From Rhodanobacteraceae bacterium (GTDB taxonomy: Bacteria > Pseudomonadota > Gammaproteobacteria > Xanthomonadales > Rhodanobacteraceae), in the NCBI GenBank assembly GCA_027019085.1, contig JALUXG010000036.1:1-33291 (forward strand): a DNA stretch of 33,291 nucleotides. The letters are read 5' to 3'. Each line of letters begins with the position of its first letter. Position 1 is the first letter of the stretch. The notes under the pieces were generated by a model that saw only the letters and a list, made by a program, of their open reading frames with translations, was not told the origin of the DNA and did not search any database. Shown here piece after piece: positions 17,322-25,733 of the stretch. Position numbers and translations under genes: made by a program.

Positions 17322-17432
17322 ATGCACACCCTGACGACCCCCGAACCCGAGCTTGAGCGCGGCTTCGAGCCGCTGCGCGTGGCACTGGCCATCGGCGCCC
17401 TGTTGCTGGGCCTGGCAGTCGGCCTGCTCTGA
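17322..17432 (+). CDS. Micro-ORF: 36-residue single-span membrane peptide
   Basis: The ORF starts with ATG 17322 behind a good Shine-Dalgarno sequence (GGAGACAGCC). It encodes an acidic N-terminus (TTPEPELERGFEP) and one hydrophobic helix (LRVALAIGALLLGLAVGLL) reaching the C-terminus. An upstream in-frame ATG at 17292 would add 10 residues. The next micro-ORF starts 26 nt later, again with GGAGA, and a terminator follows, so a small transcript is plausible. I know no homologue; this is a prediction from layout only. Confidence 0.5.
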   Translation: MHTLTTPEPELERGFEPLRVALAIGALLLGLAVGLL

Positions 17433-17457
17433 TCACCACGCCATGGAGACCCGCAGT

Positions 17458-17577
17458 ATGCATTCACACGACGATTTCCCGCCGGTAGCGGTGGAAGGCA
17501 CCGGCCCCAGCGCTGCCGAGCCACTTGTCACACCGGACTCGGGTCACGAGCCCGACCCCGACTGGCAACCGGTCTGA
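17458..17577 (+). CDS. Micro-ORF: 39-residue acidic peptide
   Basis: Starts with ATG 17458 behind GGAGACCCGCAGT and encodes a polar, acidic, proline-rich peptide (MHSHDDFPPVAVEGTG, then ending DPDPDWQPV-like). An in-frame ATG at 17443 overlaps the ribosome site and would add five residues. It lies 26 nt after the first micro-ORF and ends 31 nt before a terminator on the same strand. No homologue is known to me; it may be a peptide or just the leader of the transcript. Confidence 0.4.
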   Translation: MHSHDDFPPVAVEGTGPSAAEPLVTPDSGHEPDPDWQPV

Positions 17578-17608
17578 TGCCCCGTTCGCCTGCGTGGCGA
17601 CCCGTCCT

Positions 17609-17633
17609 GCACCCGCGTGCGCGGGAGCTTTTT
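17609..17633 (+). terminator. Rho-independent terminator after the micro-ORFs
   Basis: Stem CCCGC-GTGC-GCGGG (17612-17625), extended by an outer GC/GC pair, followed by TTTTT at 17629-17633. On the minus strand no T run follows, so it acts on plus-strand transcription, which can only come from the micro-ORF region. Confidence 0.7.
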
Positions 17634-17647
17634 CTCACGGACCCGAT

Positions 17648-18316
17648 TCAGCCGATGGCGCGACGCATCGCCGCGATCTCGGCGCGGTAGTCGCTCGCAC
17701 CGAAAATCGCCGAACCGGCAACAAAGGTGTCGGCACCGGCCTCGGCGATGGCGCCGATATTGTCGGCCTTCACGCCACCGTCGACCTCCAGCCGGATATC
17801 GCGGCCACTGGCGTCGATGATGGCCCGCGCCTGGCGCAACTTGTCGAGCGTCGAGGGGATGAAACTCTGACCCCCGAAGCCGGGGTTGACCGACATCAGC
17901 AGCACCAGGTCGATCTTGTCGAGCACGTAGTCCAGGTGATTGAGCGGGGTGGCCGGGTTGAACACCAGGCCAGCCTTGCAGCCGCACTCGTGGATCAGGC
18001 CCAGGGTGCGGTCGATGTGTTCACTGGCTTCGGGATGGAAGCTGATCAGGCTGGCGCCGGCCTCGGCGAAGTCGGGCACGATGCGGTCGACCGGCTTGAC
18101 CATCAGGTGCACGTCGATCGGCGCCTGGATGCCATATTTGCGCAAGGCTCCGAGCACCATCGGGCCCATCGTCAGGTTGGGCACGTAGTGGTTGTCCATG
18201 ACGTCGAAATGCACCCAGTCGCCACCGGCCTCGAGCGCGGCGCGGGCGTCCTCGCCGAGACGGGCAAAATCGGCCGAAAGGATCGAAGGGGCGATGACGG
18301 GGGCTTGTCTGGCCAT
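17648..18316 (-). CDS. rpe: Ribulose-phosphate 3-epimerase
   Basis: TIM-barrel enzyme of 222 residues that interconverts ribulose 5-phosphate and xylulose 5-phosphate in the pentose phosphate pathway. Signatures: [31 protein letters not shown] (catalytic Asp and His), [29 protein letters not shown] and the phosphate site [10 protein letters not shown] chose ATG 18316 ([13 protein letters not shown]); the frame continues 43 codons upstream without similarity. Xanthomonas also has rpe near trpE. There is a 134-nt gap to the djlA-like gene. Confidence 0.97.
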   Translation of the reverse strand: MARQAPVIAPSILSADFARLGEDARAALEAGGDWVHFDVMDNHYVPNLTMGPMVLGALRKYGIQAPIDVHLMVKPVDRIVPDFAEAGASLISFHPEASEHIDRTLGLIHECGCKAGLVFNPATPLNHLDYVLDKIDLVLLMSVNPGFGGQSFIPSTLDKLRQARAIIDASGRDIRLEVDGGVKADNIGAIAEAGADTFVAGSAIFGASDYRAEIAAMRRAIG

Positions 18317-18450
18317 GCAGGGTTTCCGTGTCAGGAGCTTCGGGATGGCGGCGTGGGCGCGCTGCCCGGCCACGATACAACGCTGCGACCAGCATGGCGA
18401 CGGACGAACCGCCGGATGCCGGACCGGGGCACGTGCCCCCGCCACCGCGG

Positions 18451-19260
18451 TTACCTGAAGCCGCGTTCGTTCTGGATCCGCTCGTAGGCGGCGTTGATCT
18501 CGCTCGCCCGCGCCTCGGCACGGCGGCGCAGGTCTTCGGGCAGGTCGCCCAGGCGGTCGGGATGATGCTCGGAAATGAGCTTGCGGTAAGCGCGCTTGAT
18601 GGTGCGCGCATCCGCATCGCGCGCCACGCCCAGGACGGCATAAGGGTCCGGTCCGGTCTGCGCTCGCCGTGGCGGAGCGTAACCACCCTGGCCCCAGGCC
18701 CCACCCCGTCGGCCACCGGAGCCCGGCGGCGCCCAGGCATAACCTTTCATGGCCATCACCGCCATCAGTTCCATTTCGCTGATGCGCAGGGCAGCGGCGA
18801 GCCGGCGCAGGATCTGCATCTTGCTCTCGCCGGCCCCTTCGGCCAGCACCGTATCCACCACCACATCGAGGATGGTGATGGCGTGGTCGCGCCGCCCGCC
18901 GGTCCAGACCCGGAGCTTCTCCAGGGTGGCGTCGAGGTCATAGCCCGGCTGCTTGCCGGCATTGAAGCTGGCCACGGCATGCTGCCGCTGGTCGGCAGAC
19001 AGACCCATGCGCGTCATCAATCGCTCGGCGACGGCGATTTCCGACTCGCTGACGCGGCCGTCGGCTTTGGACACGGCGCCGAGCAACCCGAACAGCGGCT
19101 CCACCGCCTGGTCGAAGGATGCCTGCTGGCGGACGAAGCGCGGACGCGAGGTCAGCAGCCAGCCGATCACGCCGCCGATCAATGCACCGAAGAGCCCGTG
19201 CAGGACCCAGAATCCGAGAACGGCTCCAATCAATACACCCATCAGCAGGCACTCGCCCAT
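18451..19260 (-). CDS. djlA: DjlA-like membrane co-chaperone (TerB + J domain)
   Basis: Protein of about 269 residues. A hydrophobic N-terminus ([30 protein letters not shown] region) anchors it in the membrane, a TerB-like helical domain follows ([26 protein letters not shown]), then a glycine-rich linker and a C-terminal J domain with the HPD motif in [16 protein letters not shown] domains stimulate DnaK-type ATPases; DjlA is a type III J protein of the inner membrane. The start is uncertain: ATG 19260 or 19242 puts the membrane segment at the N-terminus, while the longest frame (19302) adds a charged stretch with no support. Confidence 0.85.
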   Translation of the reverse strand: MGECLLMGVLIGAVLGFWVLHGLFGALIGGVIGWLLTSRPRFVRQQASFDQAVEPLFGLLGAVSKADGRVSESEIAVAERLMTRMGLSADQRQHAVASFNAGKQPGYDLDATLEKLRVWTGGRRDHAITILDVVVDTVLAEGAGESKMQILRRLAAALRISEMELMAVMAMKGYAWAPPGSGGRRGGAWGQGGYAPPRRAQTGPDPYAVLGVARDADARTIKRAYRKLISEHHPDRLGDLPEDLRRRAEARASEINAAYERIQNERGFR

Positions 19261-19503
19261 GTCAGCGTGACGGGCAGTGCGGTCACGCTGCATGCGATGC
19301 AAAGGCCAGGATGTCCAGACCGCACGCCCGGTGCCGGGTGCAGCGTGGATCCGGCCGACGCCTGCGTCGGCGTCATCAGGCGGGGAAGCTTCATCGGGAG
19401 TTGCCGGCGTGTATGAAAGGGACGCATTCTACCAGTCCGTGAACGCGTGCTCCGGCGCACCCGGTTACACTAGCGCGGCCCTTCGTTCCTGGAATCGAGC
19501 ACC

Positions 19504-20400
19504 ATGCCCACCTGCCTGAAGCAATCGGCATTGCCCGGGCTCACGCCGAGCTACCGCGGCAAGGTTCGCGACGTCTACGAATTGCCCGGCGAACGCCTGC
19601 TGATCGTGGCCACCGACCGCCTGTCCGCCTTCGATGTGATCCTGCCCGACCCGATCCCGGGCAAGGGCGAGGTGCTCACGCAGATCTCCAACTTCTGGTT
19701 TGCGCGCACCGCGCACCTGATGCCCAACCACCTCACCGGCACCCCGGTCGCCAGCGTGCTGCCGCAAGGTACCGATGTCGCGCTGTACGCAAACCGCGCC
19801 GTGGTCACACGCAAGCTGCGTCCGGTTCCGGTCGAAGCCATCGCCCGCGGCTACCTGATCGGCTCGGGCTGGAAGGACTATCAGGCCAGCGGGAACCTGT
19901 GCGGCATCGCGCTGCCCGCCGGGCTGCGCCAGGCCGAGCAGCTGCCCGAACCGATCTTCACGCCCTCGACCAAGGCCGCCTCGGGCGAGCACGACGAAAA
20001 CATCGGCTTCGACCGGGTGGTCGCCGCCATCGGCGGCAAGCTGGCCGAACAGGTGCGCGAGGCGACCTTGGCGATCTACCGCTTCGCCGCCGCCCATGCC
20101 GCCGAGCGCGGCATCATCATTGCCGACACCAAGCTCGAATTCGGCACCGACGAGGATGGCAGGCTGTACGTGATGGACGAAATGCTCACGCCCGATTCCT
20201 CGCGTTTCTGGCCCGCCGATGCCTACCGGGTCGGGACCAGCCCGCCCAGCTACGACAAGCAGTTCGTGCGCGACTACCTGGAAACGCTGGACTGGGACAA
20301 GCGCGCGCCCGGACCGGAACTGCCGGTCGAGGTCATCGAGGGCACCGCCGCGCGCTATGCCGAGGCGCTCAGGCGACTGGCTGACATCACGCTTGATTGA
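19504..20400 (+). CDS. purC: Phosphoribosylaminoimidazole-succinocarboxamide synthase
   Basis: SAICAR synthetase of 298 residues: it joins aspartate to CAIR with ATP in purine synthesis. Signatures: [81 protein letters not shown] and [13 protein letters not shown]. It is the longer class (as in yeast and many proteobacteria), not the 237-residue E. coli type. It stands alone on the plus strand, with a 243-nt gap to the djlA-like gene and a repeat array downstream. Confidence 0.97.
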   Translation: MPTCLKQSALPGLTPSYRGKVRDVYELPGERLLIVATDRLSAFDVILPDPIPGKGEVLTQISNFWFARTAHLMPNHLTGTPVASVLPQGTDVALYANRAVVTRKLRPVPVEAIARGYLIGSGWKDYQASGNLCGIALPAGLRQAEQLPEPIFTPSTKAASGEHDENIGFDRVVAAIGGKLAEQVREATLAIYRFAAAHAAERGIIIADTKLEFGTDEDGRLYVMDEMLTPDSSRFWPADAYRVGTSPPSYDKQFVRDYLETLDWDKRAPGPELPVEVIEGTAARYAEALRRLADITLD

Positions 20401-20416
20401 GTGGTCGTGGTTCACG

Positions 20417-20686
20417 CCACGGCGGACGGTGCCCGCCCTACCTCTTGGTAGTCCTCTCACCGCATCCCGGCAAGCCGAACCACGGCGGACGGTGCCCGCC
20501 CTACCTCTTGGTAGTCCTCTCACCGCATCCCGGCAAGCCGAACCACGGCGGACGGTGCCCGCCCTGCCTCTTGGTAGTCCTCTCGCCGCATCCCGGCAAG
20601 CCGAACCACGGCGGACGGTGCCCGCCCTACCTATCCGCCGTCCCCTCGCCGTAACTTGGCAAGCCGTAGGGCGGGCACCGTCCGCC
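20417..20686. repeat. 63-bp tandem repeat array with inverted terminal unit
   Basis: Units of exactly 63 bp begin at 20417, 20480 and 20543 (near-identical), and a fourth at 20606 diverges after about 26 bp. Each begins with CCACGGCGGACGGTGCCCGC; the last part (20667-20686, TAGGGCGGGCACCGTCCGCC) is the same sequence inverted, so the array can fold into long hairpins. A lone copy is at 5321-5340. Because 63 is divisible by 3, all units stay open in one frame (GGRCPPY peptides), which is an artefact. No real gene is visible from 20401 to 20796. Confidence 0.95.
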
Positions 20687-20796
20687 ATCCGGCCCCGGCA
20701 GGCATCCTTCACCCAGGCCCTGGCCACATCGCGACTTTATCTGCGCGCAAGCTCGCGCGATGATGGGCGGCAGCCAACAGCGAAGGGGAACGCGCG

Positions 20797-21261
20797 ATGC
20801 GTGATGCACAACAATGGTTCGATGCCTACAGCCAGGACCACCAGAACCGCATCAACCGCCTGCTCCACTGGATCTGCGTGCCGACCATCCTGTGGTGCGT
20901 GATCGCCGCGCTGTGGCTGATCCCGGTGCCGCCGATGCTGGGCCAGCCGGGGCTGTGGGCGGCCCTGGTGATGTTCCTGTCCTTCCTGTTCTATTACCGC
21001 ACCTCGCGCGTCATCGGCCTGGGCATGGTGGTGGTGTTCGTGCTCATGGGCCTGCTGTCCAATGCGCTGTACTGGCGCCTGGGTCCGGCGCATCTGGGCT
21101 GGCTGGCCGCCGCGCTGTTCGTGCTGGCCTGGATCGGCCAGTTCATCGGCCACGCCATCGAGGGGCGCCGTCCCTCGTTCCTGACCGATCTGGCCTACCT
21201 GCTGGTCGGTCCGGCCTGGCTACTGGGCAAGATCCTGCGCCGGACAGGCATCAGGTATTAA
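20797..21261 (+). CDS. Mpo1-like (DUF962) membrane protein
   Basis: Protein of 154 residues with four or five hydrophobic helices. It starts with QQWFDAYSQDHQNRINRLLHWICVP, the family's N-terminal motif with His residues (HQN, LHW), and later has FIGHAIEGRRPSFLTDLAYLLVGPAWLL, the DUF962 C-terminal signature. Yeast Mpo1 is an iron-dependent dioxygenase in alpha-oxidation of 2-hydroxy fatty acids; the bacterial role is not known to me. The start ATG 20797 has AAGGGGAA upstream. The next membrane gene begins 40 nt later on the same strand. Confidence 0.88.
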   Translation: MRDAQQWFDAYSQDHQNRINRLLHWICVPTILWCVIAALWLIPVPPMLGQPGLWAALVMFLSFLFYYRTSRVIGLGMVVVFVLMGLLSNALYWRLGPAHLGWLAAALFVLAWIGQFIGHAIEGRRPSFLTDLAYLLVGPAWLLGKILRRTGIRY

Positions 21262-21301
21262 GCATGGGACCTGCGCCGCCATCGACCCCGGCGGGGACGC
21301 C

Positions 21302-21715
21302 ATGAGCGCCTTGCTGGCCATCAGTTCCACCCTGGTCTACGCGATCCTGGCCGCCAGCGTGCTGGCCGTGGTGCTGGCGCTGATCTGCTGGGGCCTGTTG
21401 CGCTGGGCCACCCGCTGCCCGGTCCCGTTCAACCGCGTGTACCTGGCATGCCTGCTGTGGGCGCTCGGCGCCGCCGCGGTCACTTCCGTGCTGGTGATGA
21501 TCGGCGGCAGGCAGGCGATCGGACCGGGCCACGCCCTGCTCGCCTCGGGCTGGATCCGCGGCGCCATCGTGCTCGACATGCTGCTGGGCGTGGTTGTGCT
21601 GTGGCGCCTGGTGCCGCGCGGCGACGGACATCGCATCACCTTCGGCAACGCCTGCCTGTGCGTGGGTTCGATCGCCGTGCTGGTACTGGTGCCGCTGGTC
21701 GGCTTCACGCGCTGA
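21302..21715 (+). CDS. Predicted four-helix membrane protein
   Basis: Protein of 137 residues with about four hydrophobic helices (near 5-32, 45-67, 82-102 and 112-133) and short loops. I do not recognise a family. It follows the DUF962 gene by 40 nt and is probably in the same transcript. The coding frame is convincing in base use (G/C at third positions), and the gene converges with the epimerase gene 24 nt downstream. Confidence 0.72.
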   Translation: MSALLAISSTLVYAILAASVLAVVLALICWGLLRWATRCPVPFNRVYLACLLWALGAAAVTSVLVMIGGRQAIGPGHALLASGWIRGAIVLDMLLGVVVLWRLVPRGDGHRITFGNACLCVGSIAVLVLVPLVGFTR

Positions 21716-21739
21716 CCGCACGCCTCCCGCCGGACGCAT

Positions 21740-22561
21740 TCAGGGACGAAACGGACCGGGACGCACACCGAGACGGGATTCGAGCGCCCGGTTGTCGGCC
21801 ACCAGGTCCTGGTCCAGGCGCGCGAGCATGCCGCGCAGACCCGGCCGGACGGCGGCGGCCAGTTTCAGCACCGTCCGCGGCAACGGCAAGGGCAGCGTGC
21901 GGCAGGCCAGCGAGGCACGTACCCGGGCGAACATCGCCCGCGCCGGCAGACGTTCACCGCCGCCGGCCTCCAGCAGCCCGGCGCCTTCCCGGCTTTGCCA
22001 TGCGGCATGCACCGCCGCAGCCAGGTCCCGCGCGTGGATCGGCTGGCGCAGGCCGCGCCCGGCCGGCAGGGGAAAGATCCGCCAGCGCACCGCCATCCGG
22101 GCCAACGGGGTGAGGCTGCGGTCATCGCCGCCGCCGTAAATCAGAGTCGCGCGCAGTACGGTCCAGGGCAGCGCGCGTTGGCGACAAATGTCGGCCAGCC
22201 GCGTCTCGGACGCACGTAATCGGGCCGACAGTTCGCGCTCGGCTGCCAGCGGCGCATCGCGCTTGCTCTCCGCGCTCATCGACGACAGGGCCACGATGCG
22301 CGTGCCGTCATCGAGAGCCGCCCGCTGCAGCCATGAGGCAAAGTGGTCCAGTGGCCCCAGGCAGATCACGGCATCGCAGGGTGGCAGCTGCGGCACCCGG
22401 TCCGGCAGCGTGCCCTGGACCCACTCCGCGCCATCGTTGCCGGCATCTTGCCGGCGGCTGAGCATCGTCAGCGTCGCCCCGGCCTCGCGCAGCAGCGGTT
22501 GCAGGAAACGGCCAACCGCACCACTCGCACCAAACACCACCACGCGCATGCCTTTCCCCAT
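21740..22561 (-). CDS. NAD(P)-binding sugar epimerase/dehydratase-like protein
   Basis: Protein of 273 residues of the atypical extended SDR type. The Rossmann motif VVVFGASGAVGRFLQPLL is at the N-terminus, ALSSMSAESK follows strand 5, and WTVLRATLIYGGGDDRSLTPLARM is typical of NAD-dependent epimerase-like proteins. The usual YxxxK is not evident after SSMS, so it may be a non-catalytic or atypical member. The substrate is unknown. ATG 22561 has GAGGG upstream. The gene is divergent from the ABM-like gene. Confidence 0.78.
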   Translation of the reverse strand: MGKGMRVVVFGASGAVGRFLQPLLREAGATLTMLSRRQDAGNDGAEWVQGTLPDRVPQLPPCDAVICLGPLDHFASWLQRAALDDGTRIVALSSMSAESKRDAPLAAERELSARLRASETRLADICRQRALPWTVLRATLIYGGGDDRSLTPLARMAVRWRIFPLPAGRGLRQPIHARDLAAAVHAAWQSREGAGLLEAGGGERLPARAMFARVRASLACRTLPLPLPRTVLKLAAAVRPGLRGMLARLDQDLVADNRALESRLGVRPGPFRP

Positions 22562-22632
22562 GAAACCCTCGTGAAAACAATAGATTGAAACCGCCTGCTC
22601 CGACAGCCACCCCGCTCACGGAACCTTCCGGC

Positions 22633-22660
22633 TTGACCCTGCCCACGGGCTCCGGATGAT
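22633..22660 (+). promoter_or_regulatory. Candidate promoter for the ABM-like/polymerase genes
   Basis: TTGACC (22633-22638), a 16-nt spacer and GATGAT (22655-22660), followed by a leader of about 30 nt and GGAG ahead of ATG 22695. It would overlap the alternative upstream ATG at 22656, favouring the start at 22695. Found by eye. Confidence 0.4.
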
Positions 22661-22694
22661 ACGCTGTAGTTTCCCGTTACCGCCGGAGCATCCC

Positions 22695-23003
22695 ATGATC
22701 GCCCGCATCTTGCGCGGCATCACGTCGCTGGACCTGGCCGACGCGTACCGCGAACATCTCCAGGAACAGGCCATCCCCCGCCTCAGGGGGGTCGACGGCC
22801 TGGCACACGCCTACATCCTGCAGCGCGCACAGGGCGACAAATGCGAATTCCAGGTCGTGACCTTCTGGCGCGACATGAAAGCCATGCGCGAATGGGTCGG
22901 CGGCGATCCCGAGCAGGCGGTGTATCTGGACCAGGAAGAACGCTACCTGCTCGACATGGAGCCCCTGGTCCACCTGTACGACGCGCATGAAATTCTCGAC
23001 TGA
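22695..23003 (+). CDS. Antibiotic biosynthesis monooxygenase (ABM)-like small protein
   Basis: Protein of 102 residues resembling the ABM/dimeric alpha-beta barrel superfamily: a beta strand with MIARILRGITSLDLADAYREHL, the pattern RLRGVDGLAHAYILQR, then EFQVVTFWRDMKAMREWVG. Such proteins act as small oxygenases or ligand binders; the function here is unknown. ATG 22695 has GGAG nearby and a promoter upstream. The Y-family polymerase gene starts 49 nt downstream on the same strand. Confidence 0.72.
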   Translation: MIARILRGITSLDLADAYREHLQEQAIPRLRGVDGLAHAYILQRAQGDKCEFQVVTFWRDMKAMREWVGGDPEQAVYLDQEERYLLDMEPLVHLYDAHEILD

Positions 23004-23052
23004 CTCCATGCGTCGCCGCCCATGAGACCGGTGGGCGGCACGCTCCCCGCCC

Positions 23053-24393
23053 ATGCGCAGCCTCTTTGTCGACTTCAACAGCTACTTCGCCTCGGTGGAA
23101 CAGCACGAGCAGCCCGCACTTCGCGGCCGGCCGGTGGCCGTCGCGCCGGTGCTTGCCGAGACCACCTGCTGCATCGCCGCCAGCTACGAGGCCAAGGCCT
23201 ACGGCATCAAGACCGGCACCAGGGTGCGCGAGGCACGCAGGCTGTGCCCAGACCTGGTGATCGTGCAGGCACGCCCGGAACGCTATGTGCGCTGGCATCA
23301 CATCCTGATGCGGGCCATCGACCGCGCCATCCCGCTCGGCCACGTCGGCTCCATCGACGAAGTCGCCTGCGAGCTGGTCGGGCGCCAGCGCCGGCGTGAG
23401 GTCGCGATACAGGTCGCGCATCAGGTCAAGGCCGAGATCGCCGCTGCCGCGCCCGGCGATGCAATCCGCTGCTCGATCGGCATCGCGCCCAACGCCTGGC
23501 TGGCCAAGACCGCCTCGGACATGCAAAAACCCGACGGCCTGACGGTGATCGAGCCCGGCGACCTGCCCGGGGTGCTGCACGGGCTGGAGCTGCGCGACCT
23601 GTGCGGCATTGGCCCGTCCATGCACCGGCGCCTGCTCGAACACGGCATCCACAGTGTGGCCGACCTCACCGCCGCGCCGAAACACCTGCTGCACCACGCC
23701 TGGGGCAGCATCGAGGGGATGCGCATGTGGGGGCTGCTGCGCGGCCACTGGCTGCCGGCGCCGAAGACCACGCGCGCCTCGATCGGCCATTCGCACGTGC
23801 TCGGACCGGACCTGCGCACGCCGCAGGCCGCGCGCGCGGTGCTGGTGAAACTGCTGGCCAAGGCCGCCATGCGCATGCGCCGCGACCAGCTGCTGGCCGG
23901 GGCGCTGGCGATCAACATCCGCTTCCTCGGCCACGCGGACCGCTGGGGCGCGGACCTGGCCTTCGACCCCACCGACGACAGCCGCACCCTGCTGCACCTG
24001 ATGGACCGCATGCTGCGCGGAGACACGCGCCATCGCATGCTGCCAGGCCCGCGCCATGCCGTGCCGCTGGCGGTCGGTGTGACCCTGCACAAGCTGATCG
24101 AACGCACCCAGAGCAGCGGCTCGCTGTTCGAGACACGCACGCACCGCCCCGGACTGGACACCGTGGTCGACCGCATCAATGCCCGCTACGGCCTCAACAA
24201 GGTCTACTACGGCAGCATGCAGACCGCCCTCGCACGCGACGCCGCACCCATGCGCATCCCCTTCAGCCACATTCCCGAGAAGATCGAGAACGATGCCGGA
24301 CAGAACCCGCTGTGGCTCAAGTCGATGAACCAGGCCAAGGTGCTGGCCGAAGGCGAGCACCGCCGCCTCGCGCGCGGCCGCAATAACCGCTAG
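23053..24393 (+). CDS. Divergent Y-family DNA polymerase
   Basis: Protein of 446 residues with the Y-family fold. The first metal-binding Asp is in FVDFNSYFASVEQ (D7; N9 replaces the second Asp of DinB, as in UmuC), the catalytic pair is D102-E103 in GSIDEVACEL, and CSIGIAPNAWLAKTASDMQKPDG forms the palm. A helix-hairpin-helix (DLCGIGPSMHRRLLEHGI) and a little-finger domain follow. At the site of the steric gate is F12. It is about 80 residues longer than Pol IV, and the C-terminus (from about 350) has its own sequence with YYGSMQTALARDAAPMRIPFSHIP. It lacks a beta-clamp motif I can recognise. dinB follows 49 nt downstream. Confidence 0.87.
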   Translation: MRSLFVDFNSYFASVEQHEQPALRGRPVAVAPVLAETTCCIAASYEAKAYGIKTGTRVREARRLCPDLVIVQARPERYVRWHHILMRAIDRAIPLGHVGSIDEVACELVGRQRRREVAIQVAHQVKAEIAAAAPGDAIRCSIGIAPNAWLAKTASDMQKPDGLTVIEPGDLPGVLHGLELRDLCGIGPSMHRRLLEHGIHSVADLTAAPKHLLHHAWGSIEGMRMWGLLRGHWLPAPKTTRASIGHSHVLGPDLRTPQAARAVLVKLLAKAAMRMRRDQLLAGALAINIRFLGHADRWGADLAFDPTDDSRTLLHLMDRMLRGDTRHRMLPGPRHAVPLAVGVTLHKLIERTQSSGSLFETRTHRPGLDTVVDRINARYGLNKVYYGSMQTALARDAAPMRIPFSHIPEKIENDAGQNPLWLKSMNQAKVLAEGEHRRLARGRNNR

Positions 24394-24442
24394 ACCTCCG
24401 CGCGCTGCGTACAATCGGGCTTTCCCCATCCCGCGAACGCCC

Positions 24443-25534
24443 ATGCCCACGCCGCGCAAGATCATCCACGTCGACATGGACGCGTTCTACGCGTCGGTGG
24501 AGCAGCGCGATGATCCGGCCCTGCGCGGCAGGCCGGTCGTGGTGGCGTGGAAGGGGGCGCGCTCGGTGGTGTGCGCGGCCAGCTACGAGGCGCGCCGGTT
24601 CGGAGTGCATTCTGCGATGCCCGCGCTGCGTGCCGAGCGGCTGTGCCCGCAGGCCGTGTTCGTGGCTCCGGACTTTTCCCGCTACAAGGCGGTGTCGAAA
24701 CAGATCCACGCGATCTTCGCGCGCCACACCGGTCGCATCGAACCGCTGTCGCTGGACGAGGCGTATCTGGATGTCACCGATGCCGCGTCCGGTCTGCCCT
24801 CGGCCACTGCCACCGCCGAAGCCATCCGCACCGCGATCCGCGAGGAAACACAGCTCACCGCTTCGGCCGGCATCGCGCCGAACAAGTTCCTGGCCAAGAT
24901 CGCCTCGGACTGGAACAAACCGGATGGCCAGTACGTGATTCGCCCCGCACAGGTGGAAGCCTTCCTGCTGCCGCTGGACGTGGGCAAGATTCCCGGCGTC
25001 GGCAAGGTCATGCAGCGGCGCCTGGGCAAGCTCGGCATCCGCAGCGTGGGCGACCTGCGAAAGCACCCGCGCGAGGCGCTGGAGCAGCGTTTCGGCCGCT
25101 GGGGAGGGCGGTTGTACGAGCTGGCGCGCGGTATCGACGAGCGGCCGGTCAGCAACGAGCGTGCGCTGCAGCAGATCTCCTCCGAGGACACCTTCGCCGA
25201 GGATCTGCTGCTGGAAGAACTGGAACCGCACATCCGCCGCCTGGCAGCCAGGACCTGGGCCGCCTACACGCGCAAGTCCGGCAACGGGCACCCGCGCGTG
25301 GCGCGCACCGTGGTGCTCAAGCTCAAGACCGCCGCCTTCCGTACCCTGACCCGCAGCCTCACCCCCGCGCAGCCGCCGCAATCGGAACACGAGCTGGCCG
25401 CCATCGCATGCGTGCTGCGTACACGCGTCAACCTGCCTGATCGCACCCGCTACCGGCTGGTCGGCGTGGGCCTGGCCGGACTCGTCGACGCAGATGCGCC
25501 CGGACTGCAGAGCGACCTTTTCGAAGACGATTGA
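24443..25534 (+). CDS. dinB: DNA polymerase IV
   Basis: Y-family translesion polymerase of 363 residues (E. coli: 351). Catalytic residues: D11 and D13 in HVDMDAFYASVEQ, the SLDEAYLDV pair, and the steric-gate Tyr/Phe. KFLAKIASDWNKPDGQYVI, the helix-hairpin-helix IPGVGKVMQRRLGKLGI and the little finger follow. The C-terminus ends QSDLFEDD, a beta-clamp-binding motif (QxxLF). It bypasses DNA damage with low fidelity. It lies 49 nt after another Y-family gene, probably cotranscribed. I found no clear LexA box (CTGT-N8-ACAG) upstream of either gene. Confidence 0.96.
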   Translation: MPTPRKIIHVDMDAFYASVEQRDDPALRGRPVVVAWKGARSVVCAASYEARRFGVHSAMPALRAERLCPQAVFVAPDFSRYKAVSKQIHAIFARHTGRIEPLSLDEAYLDVTDAASGLPSATATAEAIRTAIREETQLTASAGIAPNKFLAKIASDWNKPDGQYVIRPAQVEAFLLPLDVGKIPGVGKVMQRRLGKLGIRSVGDLRKHPREALEQRFGRWGGRLYELARGIDERPVSNERALQQISSEDTFAEDLLLEELEPHIRRLAARTWAAYTRKSGNGHPRVARTVVLKLKTAAFRTLTRSLTPAQPPQSEHELAAIACVLRTRVNLPDRTRYRLVGVGLAGLVDADAPGLQSDLFEDD

Positions 25535-25652
25535 CCGTCGCCGGACACGCACTGGTCCCTTCGGGTACACAAACCATGCCCTTGTCCCCGCAGGCAAGTG
25601 ATACCGGGTTTCGACGCATGGGCACAATTGGGTCGGCGCACATCGCTCGCAC

Positions 25653-25681
25653 TTGATGTAAACGTTTACAACGTTCATGAT
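25653..25681 (+). promoter_or_regulatory. GH39 promoter with LacI-family-type operator
   Basis: TTGATG (25653-25658), a 17-nt spacer and CATGAT (25676-25681) make a credible promoter. Inside it lies the perfect 14-bp palindrome TGTAAACGTTTACA (25657-25670), with the central CG step typical of LacI/GalR-family operators. This position blocks RNA polymerase when bound. The gap 25535-25652 before it shows no gene. Confidence 0.7.
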
Positions 25682-25733
25682 AACGGCTCATGTCCTGCGC
25701 TGCGCGGGACCGAACCGACTCAGGAGAGCCCCC

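Noticed and set aside
20397-20654. Plus-strand ORF with 21-residue repeats (GGRCPPY units)
   Set aside because: It is the 63-bp non-coding repeat array read in one frame; the unit length is divisible by 3, so it stays open by chance. The same peptide appears wherever the REP-like core occurs.
20417-20686. CRISPR array
   Set aside because: Units are contiguous tandem copies without variable spacers, and no cas genes are near.
23004-24442. SOS (LexA) box ahead of the Y-family polymerases
   Set aside because: No CTGT-N8-ACAG-like palindrome was seen in the gaps 23004-23052 or 24394-24442; a lineage-specific LexA box could still be missed.
22783-24477. Minus-strand ORF of 564 codons over the Y-family polymerase
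   Set aside because: Shadow frame of the polymerase gene; the protein has no recognisable motifs.
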